Source: Gyromitra esculenta
Lineage: Eukaryota > Ascomycota > Pezizomycetes > Pezizales > Discinaceae
Direction of reading: 5' to 3'
DNA: 64,000 bases
Assembly: GCA_038503075.1 (NCBI GenBank)
Contig: JBCAML010000010.1
Span: 62,001 to 126,000, forward strand
The position numbers and the translations under genes are program-made. The notes beneath the pieces are model-generated. The model was not told the DNA's origin. It ran no database searches and saw nothing but the letters and a program-made list of their open reading frames with translations. Below, piece after piece: positions 48,401 to 61,068 of this stretch. The stretch's first letter is position 1, and each line of letters starts with the position of its first letter.

Positions 48401-50140
48401 ATGGAATTAATTGGGTGGAAATGATATCGAAAGATCGCGATCGATATCGTGCGCGTTTAATACGGCCTGATCTGGATCTGTTTTGTGTTTGAATGCATGT
48501 TGTTGATTTAACTTTTCAATTTGCAATTAGACTTGCTTCTCCTCCGTCAGCTAATCCAATCCATTCCAATTGTTCTACTGCCGTAATTATAAGGCCATTT
48601 TGACGAATATTCGTAGTAGGTCTGTGCGTCGCGACAGATACCAAATGCAATGATACCTACATGTTTAACCCTAAGCAATCTTGTCTCCCTTGGATCGAGT
48701 TAGCTCCATACATGGGCCCTGCGGGTAGGTCAGTAATTATCCCTGTGGGCTCAATTCGTCCGATCTAATTTACAATTAATGGCACCCTTGCATGCCTATG
48801 TCTAAGCCACTTCGAATTCCACACTAACTAGCCACCTCCACGCCAGCAGTACCCCCATTTCTAGGGGGCAGCTTGTGAGGAAGGATGCTTGATCTATGTC
48901 TTTTAGCTAGTTTATTATTCGGAATTCGAACTAATACCTACTGGAATTCACGTGCATTTACCGCACTATTATATACGTGTGACATTTCATTTTGGTCGTC
49001 AGACCCCTTGCACTCTTGGGCGGAAGACCGGCACGGTACCTACAGTCCCTAAGTTCTTTGACCAAAACCCCCTCAGACGTCTGAGTTACCAATGAGGCCA
49101 TGACAGGCACGTTTTGTGCCCTGAGTTTCGATCTTGTGATGAACTGGGGGTGTTAGCATGGTAGCACCCTCATCTTACCGGTGTATTAGGGGTTTCCAAT
49201 TCTCAAGTCAAAATAAGCGACCTGCCAATTCAGGAAACTGGATAGCACTGCAGCTGTGGTTTGTATCTTCAAATCTGTTGAATTTTTTTACTTACCTTAT
49301 CTTTAAGATTCTACGATCAGCAACAGACACCCGCCCCGGCCCTCGTACGCATTAGCGTTCAAAATATGAAGTTTCTTATGAGTTTTAGACCTAGTAGAGA
49401 TTAGTTTTACACGTTTATTGTATTGTTTGGCTACACGTTCATCAAAATCCCGATGATTCTCCTAGAGGATGTTCTTACATTAAAAAATAACAAACACCGT
49501 ACCTATTCTATGAATATCTCTATATGAAACTAGACCCTAGGGCGCACGGGATCACTTTGATTGATCACTACATGTACATTCTTCGTAATGTAAAAATCAG
49601 GACAGGTAATACGTATATACCGCCTCTAACCATCTTAAGCTTGTAAAGTAACGGCAAAAGGCTGGACAGAGCCCAGATTCGGGAGATGGTAATTGGTAGT
49701 TAGAGAAACGGCAATGCGGCTTCGCAGTTGACACTTGGCTATGATAGCTATGGCTGAGTTCCTTTGTATTATACGTGAAGCTGGATAGATGTGTAATCCG
49801 GAGGTACTGAGTTCGACCCCTCTCTAAGTATTTTTTTTATATGCTTAGTAGTAATGTGTCGAAATGCGCGGTCAAGAATAGCACGGTAGGAATTCCATAC
49901 GACCCTATCTATTTTAGCCCATCTATAAAGAAATTTCTCAGTCTAGCAAATGTTGAGTTAAGACTACGTATCTAAGTAAACGGACTAGTAAGATATATCT
50001 TGAATATAGATACTAGTGTGCGTGCCTAGGCCTTAGACGATTTGCTTGGGTAAGTAACATTGACTTGATATACGGTGAAAGAGTTGTAGATTCATAGCAA
50101 ACCTGAAGATGTAATACTACGGAGTGTCTCTTTGCATATA
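45419..50140. other. 3' flank of the Myb gene and gene-poor DNA
   Basis: The first 600 bp are T-rich with repeated ttttttctttt tracts (45540-45640), fitting a long 3' untranslated region or flank. The remainder (46.1-50.1 kb) is AT-rich, with frames under 110 codons and no domain. Weak tRNA-like B-box words near 47382-47405 and 49803-49825 did not fold into tRNAs. Confidence 0.45.
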
Positions 50141-50668
50141 TTCTGACCCGTTTGTCATGAATGTCCATTTACAAAGTGGCCAGCCTGCTTTACAAATGGA
50201 GCAACTTTGTAGATGGGTCAACCCATCTACAAAGTGTTATTCAAACTTGGCCCATATTCAAAGTAAAATAGTTTTCATTAACCACAACTAAGTCAACTTA
50301 CACTAAAAGAACATCAACTTCTAAATCTCCACCATTTACCTTAGTAGTGATAGCCGCTTGAAAAACAACACAAATAAAGCAGCTTTCAAGTTCTACAACC
50401 ATCATCACAGTATCATCTAGTACCTGGAGCACGCTGAGCTCGCTTGAGTTTATGATAAAGTTGCTATAGTGGGTTGCGGTGGAGTTGACTGGTACCTTGA
50501 GTTGAAATTCAGGACATTCTGAGTGGATTTTTAGTGAGGCCTCATGGCCCAAGCTTTGCTGTTGCACTTTGGATATGGGCCACCGACTAGTGCCACTTTG
50601 CTGGTGGGCCAGCCTATCTGCAAAGTTGCTCCATTTGTAAACGAGATTTAATGACATACGGGCCGGAA
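50141..50668. mobile_element. non-autonomous DNA transposon, 528 bp
   Basis: The ends are inverted repeats: ttctgacccgtttgtcat at the left, and on the opposite strand ttccggcccgtatgtcat at the right, with weaker pairing continuing through tttacaaa. An exact 6-bp duplication, catata, flanks it (50135-50140 and 50669-50674). The interior repeats ctacaaagt-like words (for example near 50173, 50209, 50230) and has no coding capacity. Superfamily is uncertain. Confidence 0.75.
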
Positions 50669-51018
50669 CATATACATGATAATGTGGGTAAGGGGAGCGC
50701 CGTTATTTATTCATTAGGTACATTCAACCCAAGTAAGGGGAGCGTGGAATATAGAGCTATATATTCGGCTGCTGGTAACTGATATATAGCTAGATATCAA
50801 ATCAAAAGATTTGACATGTTTAAATAGTAGATGCTCATCACGGGCGAAATTTCTTCGTATATATTTCGTACGTAAACAGAGAGATTTCGGCCACGCTCCG
50901 TCTCCTCTACACAATTTTTTTTGAAAAACACCTTCCTATTCGGGACACCCAACCTTCTCGCAAAACTCAATCCTTCTCGCAAAACTCTGTATTTTTCAGC
51001 TTCATCTTAGCGTTCGTG

Positions 51019-52527
51019 ATGTCTGAAAACACCGTACCTTTTTCTCCCTTCCCTAGTGGAAGAAATTTTTCAGCAACCCCTCTCCTCCAGCCTTCCTCTG
51101 GTACCCCTTCGAGAGTTAACTCTCCTATCCGTCCCTCAACTCCCACCATTATGTCCTCCAATGCACTGTCAGAGATGCAAGACATCCTCTGCAAGCTCAT
51201 TGCACAATCCCCCATCAACCAAACGAGCATTGCTCCTATTGTTCAGAACCTTACACTTGCTGATCCCTCACGCACCGAAGCAATTCTTATTGCTCTCGTC
51301 ATCAACACCACGCACATGCTTTCATCCATTGACTCCGTGACGACCAAACTCAAGAGCTACTTACACCGCTCAAACAGCTCCAACCAACAAGCCACCCTCG
51401 CAGCCTTAATCAAATCCAAGCTGCCATCACCAATCTTGCCGACAAAGTTGCCACCCAAGCGAAACGCTCTGCTGACACGTCACCGCCTACGACTACCCCG
51501 CTCGCCAAGAAAGGGAAAAAACTCACTTTTGCCGAAGCAGCTAAATCTGTACAACCGAAAGACACTATCTGCAAAGACCCTGCCTCGTAAGAAAGAATCC
51601 TGCCCAAAGAATCAAAAGACCCTAAGGAAAAAGCACCTCGCCCTCTTCCTACTGCCGAAAGAAGATTCTTCGCTTCCCGTAGTACTGCCTCTCCTTCGCC
51701 GTTCGCCGTACTATCTCGCAACCCTCCCAAGACGGCCGCGCTCTGAGCTCGCCCAATTTCCCAACAGTCATTCCGTCGCCCTATCAGCCACTGTCAATGA
51801 CAGAGGCACCGTCACTTTCACCGCAAATCCTTTTACACCAGCCTCCACCTTTATCCCATATTTCTCAGCCATTCACAAAACTCTTTCTGAATGCTGTCCT
51901 ATCGGAGATAATCCATTCAATCCTATTCGTACAGCGCCTACTGACGTCAATGTCGCTATTCATAACATCCCCACATTCGCTCTTCCCGATGAACCCAGCC
52001 AACTTACAACAACTCTCTCTGAAGCTATCCTTTACGCCGCTGACATCCAAATCACCAGCGCAAGATTCCTCAAGACAGATGCTGCTATCCGTGCCACAAA
52101 GAAAACTACCTCGGTAGTCATCTCCTGCTCCGCAAATGACGCCAAAAAAATTGGCTCTTCAATCAAACTCTTTTCTCGACCTCGCAAGGCCAACATCATG
52201 TGGTCTGCCTCATCCACTACCCAATGCAAAAAATGTTGGAGCTTCGGCCATGCTACTGCTGGCTGCAAAGCCCTTTCTCATACCTGCCCTATCTGCTCCA
52301 ACGACCACCCTAGACACGAACATCGCTGCTCTATCCCCACATGCCCAGGCGGAGGTAACGACAAACCAATTGTCAACTGCTGCCCTATCTCACCAACTGT
52401 TTGCATTAATTGCAACGGAAATCACACCGCCACTGACCTTCAATGCCCTGTTCGCAAAGCTATTCTGGACAAATCTAGTATTAAATCAGCCATACCAGCC
52501 GCTGATACGTCTATGTCATCCGAATAA
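51019..52527 (+). pseudogene. LINE ORF1, Gag-like, damaged by frameshifts
   Basis: The frame starting at the ATG 51019 stays open to 52527, but its middle third is not the original protein. Between about 51370 and 51740 the neighbouring frame encodes the expected Gag-like sequence (an Ile-Gln-Ala-Ala-Ile helix, then LAKKGKKLTFAEAAKS). The frame observed reads that DNA out of phase as Lys/Pro/Leu-rich residues. The true frame also carries a TAA at 51588-51590. So there are at least two compensating indels and one nonsense change. The C-terminal part (about 52220-52470) is in frame and has Cys-x2-Cys-x4-His-x4-Cys-type knuckles followed by a further CNGNH unit. The protein would normally bind the element RNA. 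Confidence 0.75.
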
Positions 52528-52529
52528 TT

Positions 52530-55500
52530 ATGCCTAGGCATCCACCTCCTAAAAACCTTCGCCTCCCTTCCTTCTACGTTGTTCAGCATAACTGCGCTAG
52601 AAGTTCTAAAATTTTTCATTCATTATTTTCTTCTTTTAAAACCACTCCCTCAATTGTTGCTATCCAAGATCCGTACCTTTGGAACAACAAGCCCCTCAAA
52701 GCGCCAGGATACCATCTTCTCATCCCCTCTACTCTCCCCAACCAAAAAATCAGAGTATGTACTTACATATCTATTGATTTCACCAACTCGTACCAAGCCA
52801 GTTTTCTAGTTGAAAACTGGCTCCGAGATGATATAATTAATATCTTTCTCACCTTCAAAAACCCAATATTTGACGAATCCACCTATAACATCAATATCCT
52901 GAACATCTATAATCGCGCCAGACTCGATTCAAGTGGACACTTTATTCATCCTTCTAGGATCTTTTTCAACCGAGATATTCCTACGCTCATAGTAGGAGAC
53001 TTTAACATTCACCATCCTTCCACAGATCCATTACGAAATATCTCCTCCCAAGAATATAACGAAGGGGATAAATATCACTCATCTGCAAATACATTCTCCT
53101 TTAAATGCCTCAACACAGCGGGCATATTTACTAGATTTCCATACGACTCACATTCCAGACCAAGTGTACTGGATCTCAGCTTCGGCAATTCGCATATTCT
53201 TCCATTCATTAAAAAATGGAACGCTAATCTTCCTTCTACTGGTTCCGATCATATTCCCATTAGTATTCACCTCTCTACCCCTAAATTTTACACATCGAAT
53301 CCCTCTCCAGACTGGTCCAAAACAGACTGGAAAAAACTACTGCCCCTAATCAAAGACCTAAACATCCCCGCCCCTCCTATTCGCCCGAACCTTGATTCAT
53401 GGTTTCATGATTCGCTAAACCTTGTCACAATCCCTCTCACATCCTGCACCCCCACAAAGAGACCTTCTATTTGGTCCAAAAAGTGGTGGTCCCCCCTGCT
53501 ATCTGAACTTTGGAAAATATTCCACTCGGTCGATAGGTCTCATAAATCTAAGTTTCGTGGCTCCAGGGCCCCTCTTTCAGACGAGGTCAAAAAAGCTAAA
53601 TATGCCTATTTCCATGAGATCACCCGATGTAAAAAGAACCACTGGAACTCTTTTCTCGCATCAGCATCCCTCTCGGACATCTGGACTGCCAAAAGACTCA
53701 AAACTGCCTCCAATAGTGAAACTTTCCCCAATCTTCCCAACATCAATACCCCCTCACAACTCTCCTCTACTCTTATCGAACACTTCTTTCCTCCGAAAGA
53801 AAACCCACCAGCACCTAACTACTTCCCTCATAGCGATTTCATTGAGATAGACTTCGACGAAATCTCCAACGCTCTTAGTTCTTCTTCTAGCTCTTCTGCA
53901 CCTGGTCCTGATACTATTCCCTATAGTATCTGGAAAAGAATCAACGCAATTAACCCTCAAATCATCCATCAACTACTCAATCCACTAGCGCGCTATGGAT
54001 ATCACCCTCTACAACTTAAAAAAGCATTTGGCATCGTACTACCAAAACCCAATAAGGATTCATACGACTCCCCAGCCTCATTCCGAGTAATTGTCTTACT
54101 CGAAACACTTTCAAAAATCCTCGAGAGGATATTTGCTACTCGCTTAGCCTTTCTCTCCCGCTCAAACGGACTTATTCACCCGAACCAATGCGGCTCATTA
54201 TCACTTATATCCACTGGTGACGCAATTTCCGCACTCCTACATGACATCCAACTACTCCAAGCCGCCGACAAAAAAGTCTCAACCCTCTTTCTCGATATAA
54301 AAGGAGGGTTTGACAACGTCAATCCTCACATCCTCAAAAAAAGACTCCTTGATCACAATATTCCTCAATACATGATCTCGTGGATCATTTCCTTTTTACA
54401 CTCGCGCGAATGCGCCCTCCTTTTCAAAGGCTCCCCCCGTACCTTTTTACCTGTCTCTGTTGGAGTTCCTCAAGGCTCCCCTATCTCTCCGCTTCTCTTT
54501 TGCATCTATGTCGCACCCCTCCACTTGCAAAATGAGTTTAAATTTACCTTTTCCTACGTCGACGATTTTGCAATTACGGTCTTCTCCAACTCCTCCAGAA
54601 GAAACGCTAAGCTCCTTGAAAAAGCCGCGCACGATATTAACCAAATCGGCCAAGCTATCAAAGTCAGCTTTTCTATTCCAAAAACCGAACTCATTCATTG
54701 GACAACAATCCACAATCGTCTCCCTCCAACGCCAGGCGCCGCCATTAATCTAAATGGCCACTCCTTTCAACCTTTAACATGTGTTAGATGGCTAGGATTC
54801 TGGTTGTCCTACAATTTTAACACCAACTCCCACTTTCTTAAACGCCTATCCTCGGCGCAAAAGGCTTTTTTTGCCATTAAATCTCTCTCCCCCTCAGGCT
54901 CTGGTTTAACGAGTCACAACGCCCGCAAATTAGCAATGGGCCTAATCAGACCCATCCTCTCTTATGGTATGAATGTTTTTACACCATCCGCTTCCATCCT
55001 TCGCAAAATAAACCCATTTTGGAACAATGTTCTAAGATGGATCACGAACTGCTTCTCTTCTACCAACATTGGAGCTTTAACCAGGGAATCCTCTCTCCCG
55101 CCAATGTTAGCCTTTGCACACTACCTTAGAAGACGCCATGCGATACGCATAGCCACCCTTCCCGTCCTATTCAACCCTGCTTCAGCTCGCCTTCCGCCAA
55201 ATTTTCAAGCAGACGGCAAACCTCTTCCTCTCCTACGAACCCATCTAAAAGGCCTAGGCGCCAGAAGACCCAGACCATGGAACTCTAATGCCAAAAGCCG
55301 AGTTCGCCCTCTAGTCATAGACTCCTTTGCAAACGAAGCGTGGAAGTTTCTCCCCGCAAACTATTATCCAGGAGCTTCAGGTCCTATCCTGGAGAAACCC
55401 AATCCCAATCGCGCAATGATAATCGAAGCCTGTAATGCTGCTATCAGTTCCCAACTTATTAAAGATTGGGACTCGTACACGCCAAGCCCCGATTACTACC

Positions 55501-55952
55501 CTTATCCTACCTCTACGCTACCACACCTGTTCATGAAATTTTCGAAATTCATGGCAGGACGCATACATCAAATGAGAGCCCATAAAAGCTATCTCAAAGC
55601 TCACACCTCCTGGTCTCATAATGACTCCACATCGTGTCCCCTCTGCGGTGACACCCTTCAAAATTTTTCTCACGCTATTCTACATTGTTTTGCTCTGTCA
55701 TCCGAACGAAGTCTATTTATTCCCTTTATAAACTCCCTAGATGCAGATTCTCCAATTTGGAACAACATTTCATCCTTAATTGCTCTTGCCGAATTTATTT
55801 CAAAAACAAGAACAAATTTTCCTTCTATCAAAGAAATTGTTTATTCAGATCTTTCATCTTCCGGCTCGTCAGATATTTTATCATCTGTTTCTTTACATTC
55901 TACATCATCTCTTTCTTCCTTATTAAATTTTTTTGATTTAATGGAGGAGTAA
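52530..55952 (+). CDS. LINE ORF2: endonuclease and reverse transcriptase
   Basis: This is an open frame of 1140 residues whose ATG lies two bases after the ORF1 stop, a spacing that allows reinitiation. The N-terminal endonuclease has a QHNCAR start, IQDPY, GDFN (156-159) and GSDH (238-241), the metal and active-site motifs of apurinic-type LINE endonucleases. The reverse transcriptase has a GGFDNV motif where most elements have AFDNV, a GVPQGSPISP block and YVDD (676-679). The C-terminus carries a CCHC zinc finger (Cys1036, Cys1039, His1048, Cys1053). No RNase H block is recognised between RT and the finger. With no stop codon the frame looks recent, although ORF1 is broken. Its product nicks target DNA and primes reverse transcription in the nucleus. 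Confidence 0.93.
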   Translation: MPRHPPPKNLRLPSFYVVQHNCARSSKIFHSLFSSFKTTPSIVAIQDPYLWNNKPLKAPGYHLLIPSTLPNQKIRVCTYISIDFTNSYQASFLVENWLRDDIINIFLTFKNPIFDESTYNINILNIYNRARLDSSGHFIHPSRIFFNRDIPTLIVGDFNIHHPSTDPLRNISSQEYNEGDKYHSSANTFSFKCLNTAGIFTRFPYDSHSRPSVLDLSFGNSHILPFIKKWNANLPSTGSDHIPISIHLSTPKFYTSNPSPDWSKTDWKKLLPLIKDLNIPAPPIRPNLDSWFHDSLNLVTIPLTSCTPTKRPSIWSKKWWSPLLSELWKIFHSVDRSHKSKFRGSRAPLSDEVKKAKYAYFHEITRCKKNHWNSFLASASLSDIWTAKRLKTASNSETFPNLPNINTPSQLSSTLIEHFFPPKENPPAPNYFPHSDFIEIDFDEISNALSSSSSSSAPGPDTIPYSIWKRINAINPQIIHQLLNPLARYGYHPLQLKKAFGIVLPKPNKDSYDSPASFRVIVLLETLSKILERIFATRLAFLSRSNGLIHPNQCGSLSLISTGDAISALLHDIQLLQAADKKVSTLFLDIKGGFDNVNPHILKKRLLDHNIPQYMISWIISFLHSRECALLFKGSPRTFLPVSVGVPQGSPISPLLFCIYVAPLHLQNEFKFTFSYVDDFAITVFSNSSRRNAKLLEKAAHDINQIGQAIKVSFSIPKTELIHWTTIHNRLPPTPGAAINLNGHSFQPLTCVRWLGFWLSYNFNTNSHFLKRLSSAQKAFFAIKSLSPSGSGLTSHNARKLAMGLIRPILSYGMNVFTPSASILRKINPFWNNVLRWITNCFSSTNIGALTRESSLPPMLAFAHYLRRRHAIRIATLPVLFNPASARLPPNFQADGKPLPLLRTHLKGLGARRPRPWNSNAKSRVRPLVIDSFANEAWKFLPANYYPGASGPILEKPNPNRAMIIEACNAAISSQLIKDWDSYTPSPDYYPYPTSTLPHLFMKFSKFMAGRIHQMRAHKSYLKAHTSWSHNDSTSCPLCGDTLQNFSHAILHCFALSSERSLFIPFINSLDADSPIWNNISSLIALAEFISKTRTNFPSIKEIVYSDLSSSGSSDILSSVSLHSTSSLSSLLNFFDLMEE

Positions 55953-56175
55953 TCTCTTCAAGTTATTTTTTTTTTCGGTTTATGGCATGTGCATGCCAGT
56001 AGGGAATATCTGTTTAAGGAGAATCTTTTCAGTTTTTAAAAAAGTTTTGTTTTAGTTTTGGAGGGTTGTAGGGGTTTAGGGTTTTGTTCACGCTATAACT
56101 TCGGTTGCATGTGACATTCTTGTACCTTTTTATTAAAACAATGAAACAATGATTTAACAAAACAAAAAAAAGAGC

Positions 56176-59100
56176 AGGTACTTGGGCGGAGTATTAGTCT
56201 CGGTGTTGTTTAGATCATAGGGAACAGCTACCAAAATCACCTTTAGTTTTAGGCAAATAGTATTTAGTTACTTAAATTTCGTCCCTTAATTGTCGCACTT
56301 AAGCTCAATTTCAACCTGGAACATACTCCAAAATTATAAGCTTTGTCTCTAATGGGTGAAGCCTGCTCAAGCTCATGATTTGACTAGGCTTAAGTCAATA
56401 ACGCTCGTAAACTTCACTAAATGGAACCACGCAAAGCCCAAATATAGCTGTTTTCTTCAAATTTCTTAGCTTTGATAGACATACGACTTTCGAGCCCCGA
56501 TAGGCCGATCCAGATCGCGACAGGTCGGATGAGTGGTTTAAAGCTACACAGCCTTCAACCCGAAGTCTACATGTTTTGGTATCACCTAAGAGAAAGAGAA
56601 GGAAAGATACTATGTACTAGGACGGAAATGAGCCGTATTTCCGTTAAGAGATTATGAACTGCTTCTACTGCAAATGTTTTTGGATGCGGCGAATGAAATA
56701 GTAGGTAGGTAGATACTGCAAAAATTTGGGTTAGTCCGAATACGAGTGATAATCTGTGACACTAATTGAGTTAAACATAGCGAACCTAGCGCCAAACACG
56801 TTAGAAGGGCATTATATTGAGCACAGTAACTAGAAATTAGCTGGCAAATGATAATATAGGCTCATAGACGGATTATCAATCATCAATCAACCTAGTCTAG
56901 CTCTATATATCTGGAAATAAAGCCTCCCACCTCACGAAAATTTATTTATTATTTTATTCTGTACGCTGAGATCAATAAAGTGAAACTATAAAAACGTATC
57001 AAATTAAAAGCCTTTGCACATATTAGGCTCTTCAAGTTACACTTGTAGCCTATAATTTCTTTTTCATAGCTTTCGAATCTTGTTGAGTCGATCAGCTGAT
57101 CAGGTGCGAACAGCGTGGCCGGCCATGGCTAGTATACGCACCAGTACGTAATATTCATAGGTCAGCAGAATTTATGAAAAGAGCCAGAGCTAAAGATGCT
57201 AAGAATTCACCACCAAAGCAACTGAGCTAGTTTCTCTGCCAGAGATCGTCTGTGGTACACATGCATATCTTGTTATAGCATTTACTTAAGCTTGGTAGGC
57301 TTTTCGTACGCAATAATAGTGGCGTAAAATATCTTGGTTTTATGACGTTAGCCATCACCAGATCAGTGCTGGTATGGTATGCCACCCGTGCACCTCAGCC
57401 ATGGTAAACGATATCATAGTACTATTCCTGGACAAGCGTTAATTTTGACAAGAAACCGATGCAAAGGTTAACGATATGGTCTCCTTATCTGGAATCTTAG
57501 GTCACGTCATAGTTTCATCTCCATCCTGTTCCTTGGTCTCCTTACATTGAGTTTTGACCAAATCGTATTGCGGTACTATCGAAATCTCTGTGATATACAG
57601 TCTCACCTACCAAAACTGGACGATCGAATAATTATCATGAAAGGCTTCGCCGCAACCTTGACTAACAAGATTGACTAGACTGGGAACCGGGCTCACTTCA
57701 TTTCTATCGAATATTAGGGATACGAGGTATATTGGTCACTTATTCCTCTATCCCGATCGATATTGACTGGGGCTCGATCGTAGTACATCGATTAATAGGT
57801 AAACATTATTATCACTTGTATCCCGTCAAAAATCGGTTTATTTCTGTGGATAGAGTATTTATAGACGCATCTACTGATCCATATATCCCACTTCGATGCC
57901 TAGGCATTCTTACATATATACCTGATGGATTTATTGTCATAGCATTTATAGATATATTAACCACACAAAAAAACTAAAATATATATCAGGATTCACATGA
58001 TTGTTTTCCCTAATGTTCTTCCAAGATGCCCCGCCCAGCTAGCGTTGGCCTGATACCTTTGTAAAATATACTCCGCCTCGATGACTCTCACGCGCGCTTT
58101 ACTACGATGCTTTTCCATGATCGATGCTTTTCCTAATAAAACTTGCCTCAATGCCTTATCAAGATACCTTGTCAGATAAAGTTTGCTGCGAAGTATTTCT
58201 ATGATGCCTTACACTGTAGCTGTCAAACACGTTCTACCTCCACGTCACTCTATGGTGCATTTGCATCGCAGAATCCATCGTCAGATCTAAGGTTCTTGAT
58301 ATCCTCGTCCTACTAAATATCAAGTATACCTTGACCCGATGTCTCTACAGTGTAGGGAAAATTTATTAGTACCACATGAAACTGCCGCCAAGTATGTGCG
58401 TGGAAAACGCCTCAGTAGATCTACAGACAAAGTGCAGTTAAGAACGGATGATGCCTTTCTCGTGCTCTTTTCTTTCCTTTTACCTGGTTAATGATGTGAT
58501 TGTGAGACTCTCCCCTATCGTTCCTTTCCTAGCACAAGGCTGCGAAAAGTGGCTTTTCAAAGGACCCGTACTATGGTGCCTATCTAATATATACGTCACC
58601 GTTTATCACCAAGCAGAGCTTCCATTAGCCGTTTGAATGTATTGGGGTCAGTGGATCCGAGCACCAATTAAACCTATTTTCCAGAAAAATCTACGCCCTT
58701 GATGCTTCCGCCGATGGCTTTACTGACGCTTTTTACTGGCGGTTTTATTAATATCTTCGGAATTCTCCAGATGACGATTTTCCCCCCACATTTCGTGGGA
58801 TCTCTCCTGATATCTCTTGCATTAGGCGAAAAAGCAGTCATATTACGATTAAGCTATTCATTAGCAGAAAAACGATATTAGTTAGGAGAGGCATTAGTAA
58901 ATGAATCAGATGTTACGTTTACGCTAAGAACATCACGTCTGAGGAAATTCATTTCATGACTTTCCCACTGTCATTTAAATCCAGGTGGGTAATGTGTATT
59001 TGATGCATTTCCCCATGCTGTAGATGCCGTCGCATTGACTTCTTATAATGCCTTGGCAAGTTGCACTTCCCGTTGCCTCATGATTTCGAAGGCGAGTATA

Positions 59101-61068
59101 AGACAATCTATCCATTGGTTGGTTTAATTTACTGTGTTGCTGGTTCCTCAATACCAAGTGAATATCGTTTGGAAAGTGCCGATGGCTGTCAGTTTCGTGC
59201 ATATCATTTATTTACTTGCAAACTCAACTTATATCGAGGCACTACTCGTGCCACAGCATGTTTGTGTTTCGTGGTACGTTATCAATGCTTCTTTATGACA
59301 TGGCACTGAATATGGAGGTCTACCGTCTGCAACTTGCCCAGAAATATCTCCGCGACTCCGCGAAGCGAAATATAATGCTACTCTTCGGCTCTGAAAGCCC
59401 GAAATTCCGTTCAACTTACATTGAAAGCTACAGGTATTTAAGTTAGCTATACTTTTTTAGGAATCAAACCTAGGAATTTTTAATTGAGTGCGTTACCTGC
59501 CGACCGTTGATAAGTGTACGGTTATGTAACTTGAAAACGACGCATCAACTTGTTTATTCGTGCTGCAACTAATAATAACTCGAAGCATTGACATGAGCAA
59601 TGCTTGAGTCGTAATAGCCCCCCACCTATACACCCATAGCAGTCAGTGAACATATCTGGAACCATTTTATTGGTAGATATCAGCTTGAGATAAGGGATGC
59701 TATGGGAAACCGTTCTGTGAAAGAATGAAACGTTAAACTTCGTGGGTAGGGTTTCCACAAACAAACCAATCATGTGTGAGCATCACCACATCACCACCAA
59801 TATTTAGATTCGAGACTCAAACCATGGATTCTTAGATACTTTCCAATCCGTATTCTTAAATTCTGATGACATATTTGGTAGCTTTTGGTAGCCTTTGGGA
59901 CACGAGGCTTCATCTTTTACCCCGCAAGTAGACGGACTCTACCGCTAGCAATACGTAAGCCCTGTGTTTCTGGGTTGGAATCCTGCCGCAATAGATCCTG
60001 AAGTGTTGATAAATTTGCACATTCCTTATGTCGTCTTTGACCGTATTCCGAATGAGTCTTCGCTCACCTACGATTGGATTCTAATGGCCCAATCTATTTG
60101 CGGGGGATTATGTACTTCGGAGACGCGACAACTTTGAGAGGCAATTCAGGGAACTAAGGTCTAGATCAGCCCTCGTGTTCGAGCGATGCAATGTCGCAGA
60201 TTTTTTTCACGTTACCACTGTCTCCTCCGTTACTCGATAGCGAGGGATTTTGGGTATCTCAGCCTAGGAACCCGTAAATGTCAGCCAAGAGTATCACATT
60301 TCAGGTGTGTACGAGCACGTAGCCAGTAGCGGTGAGGGGCCTTGCATGATCGCCGAGACCATTACCATAAGTGCAGCTGGCTAGGTCAAAGTGCCGCAGC
60401 CTTTGCAACCGAAAACAACTTTTTATTGATAGGAAGTGGATATAAACAGGCTACCTTGCGACAGAAACTGAAGGGTGTCGGTGAAGAAGTAAATCAAAGC
60501 CTATTGCAGCATCCGTTTGTCTTGGTGATACGAGATATCCCCAGGGCGAAATACTCACTCGTGTACGAGCGAGTGGCACAAAACATCTTGCAGTTGATGC
60601 AAACACTCTGTGCTAGTGTGTCCTGTAGGCTGTGCCTGTCCCGAATGGTCTCTGCCTCTCTCACCGCTCCACTGACAGTGCAGATCCGTAGCCAGCTAGC
60701 ACCTGCAAAATTGGCCTTGAAAGTGTTTCTGGTCGTGAGGGAAAAAAGCAATTCGTCAGCGAATTGCATAGAGTTTAGCCACATGTGGCAAATACGGGCT
60801 TGGGCGACCAAAGGCTTGGCAATCATAGGTCCAAGCCATTATTATATCACTGTGTGTAGTCATTATTGATCACTCGCTGATATCTTGCTAGGCACTCTCT
60901 TCATTAGATTTTCCTATTGGTAATGTAGCTTTACACATATTCTCGTACCTTTATCTTCTACAGAAGCGTCCAAATTGCCCCCTCTGCTTGATCTATACAT
61001 CCATGCCCCCAACCATACTCCATTACCTTTAGTTTCACGCTAAGTATCCTAAGTGCTTTCCCCTAACA
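56176..61068. other. gene-poor AT-rich region
   Basis: No gene is supported in 4.9 kb. The longest frame is plus 60342-60869 (175 codons). It has no domain and is opposed by a 110-codon frame on the other strand; neither was accepted. A tract near 58030-58220 repeats gatgcttt/gataccttg-like words, possibly decayed repeat DNA. Confidence 0.45.

Larger units (their letters stand above)
50722..56175 (+). mobile_element. non-LTR retrotransposon (LINE), Tad1-like layout
   Basis: This is a two-ORF element with no long terminal repeats. ORF1 is Gag-like with zinc knuckles, ORF2 carries endonuclease and reverse transcriptase, and the 3' end is A-rich (56159-56172). The 5' end is set tentatively at 50722 because aggtac occurs at 50716-50721 and again at 56176-56181 beyond the tail, a possible short target duplication. 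A 12-bp word, gtaaggggagcg, is repeated near 50689 and 50735 in the 5' flank or leader. It lies about 50 bp from the neighbouring DNA transposon, so this interval is an insertion hotspot. No RNase H domain was seen in ORF2. Confidence 0.88.

Noticed and set aside
49790..49840. Second tRNA-like word followed by a T run
   Set aside because: gttcgacccc plus a T run looks like a Pol III gene end, but the T-stem does not pair and no cloverleaf forms.
60342..60869. 175-codon plus-strand frame
   Set aside because: It has no domain and is overlapped by another long frame on the opposite strand; it lies in gene-poor DNA.
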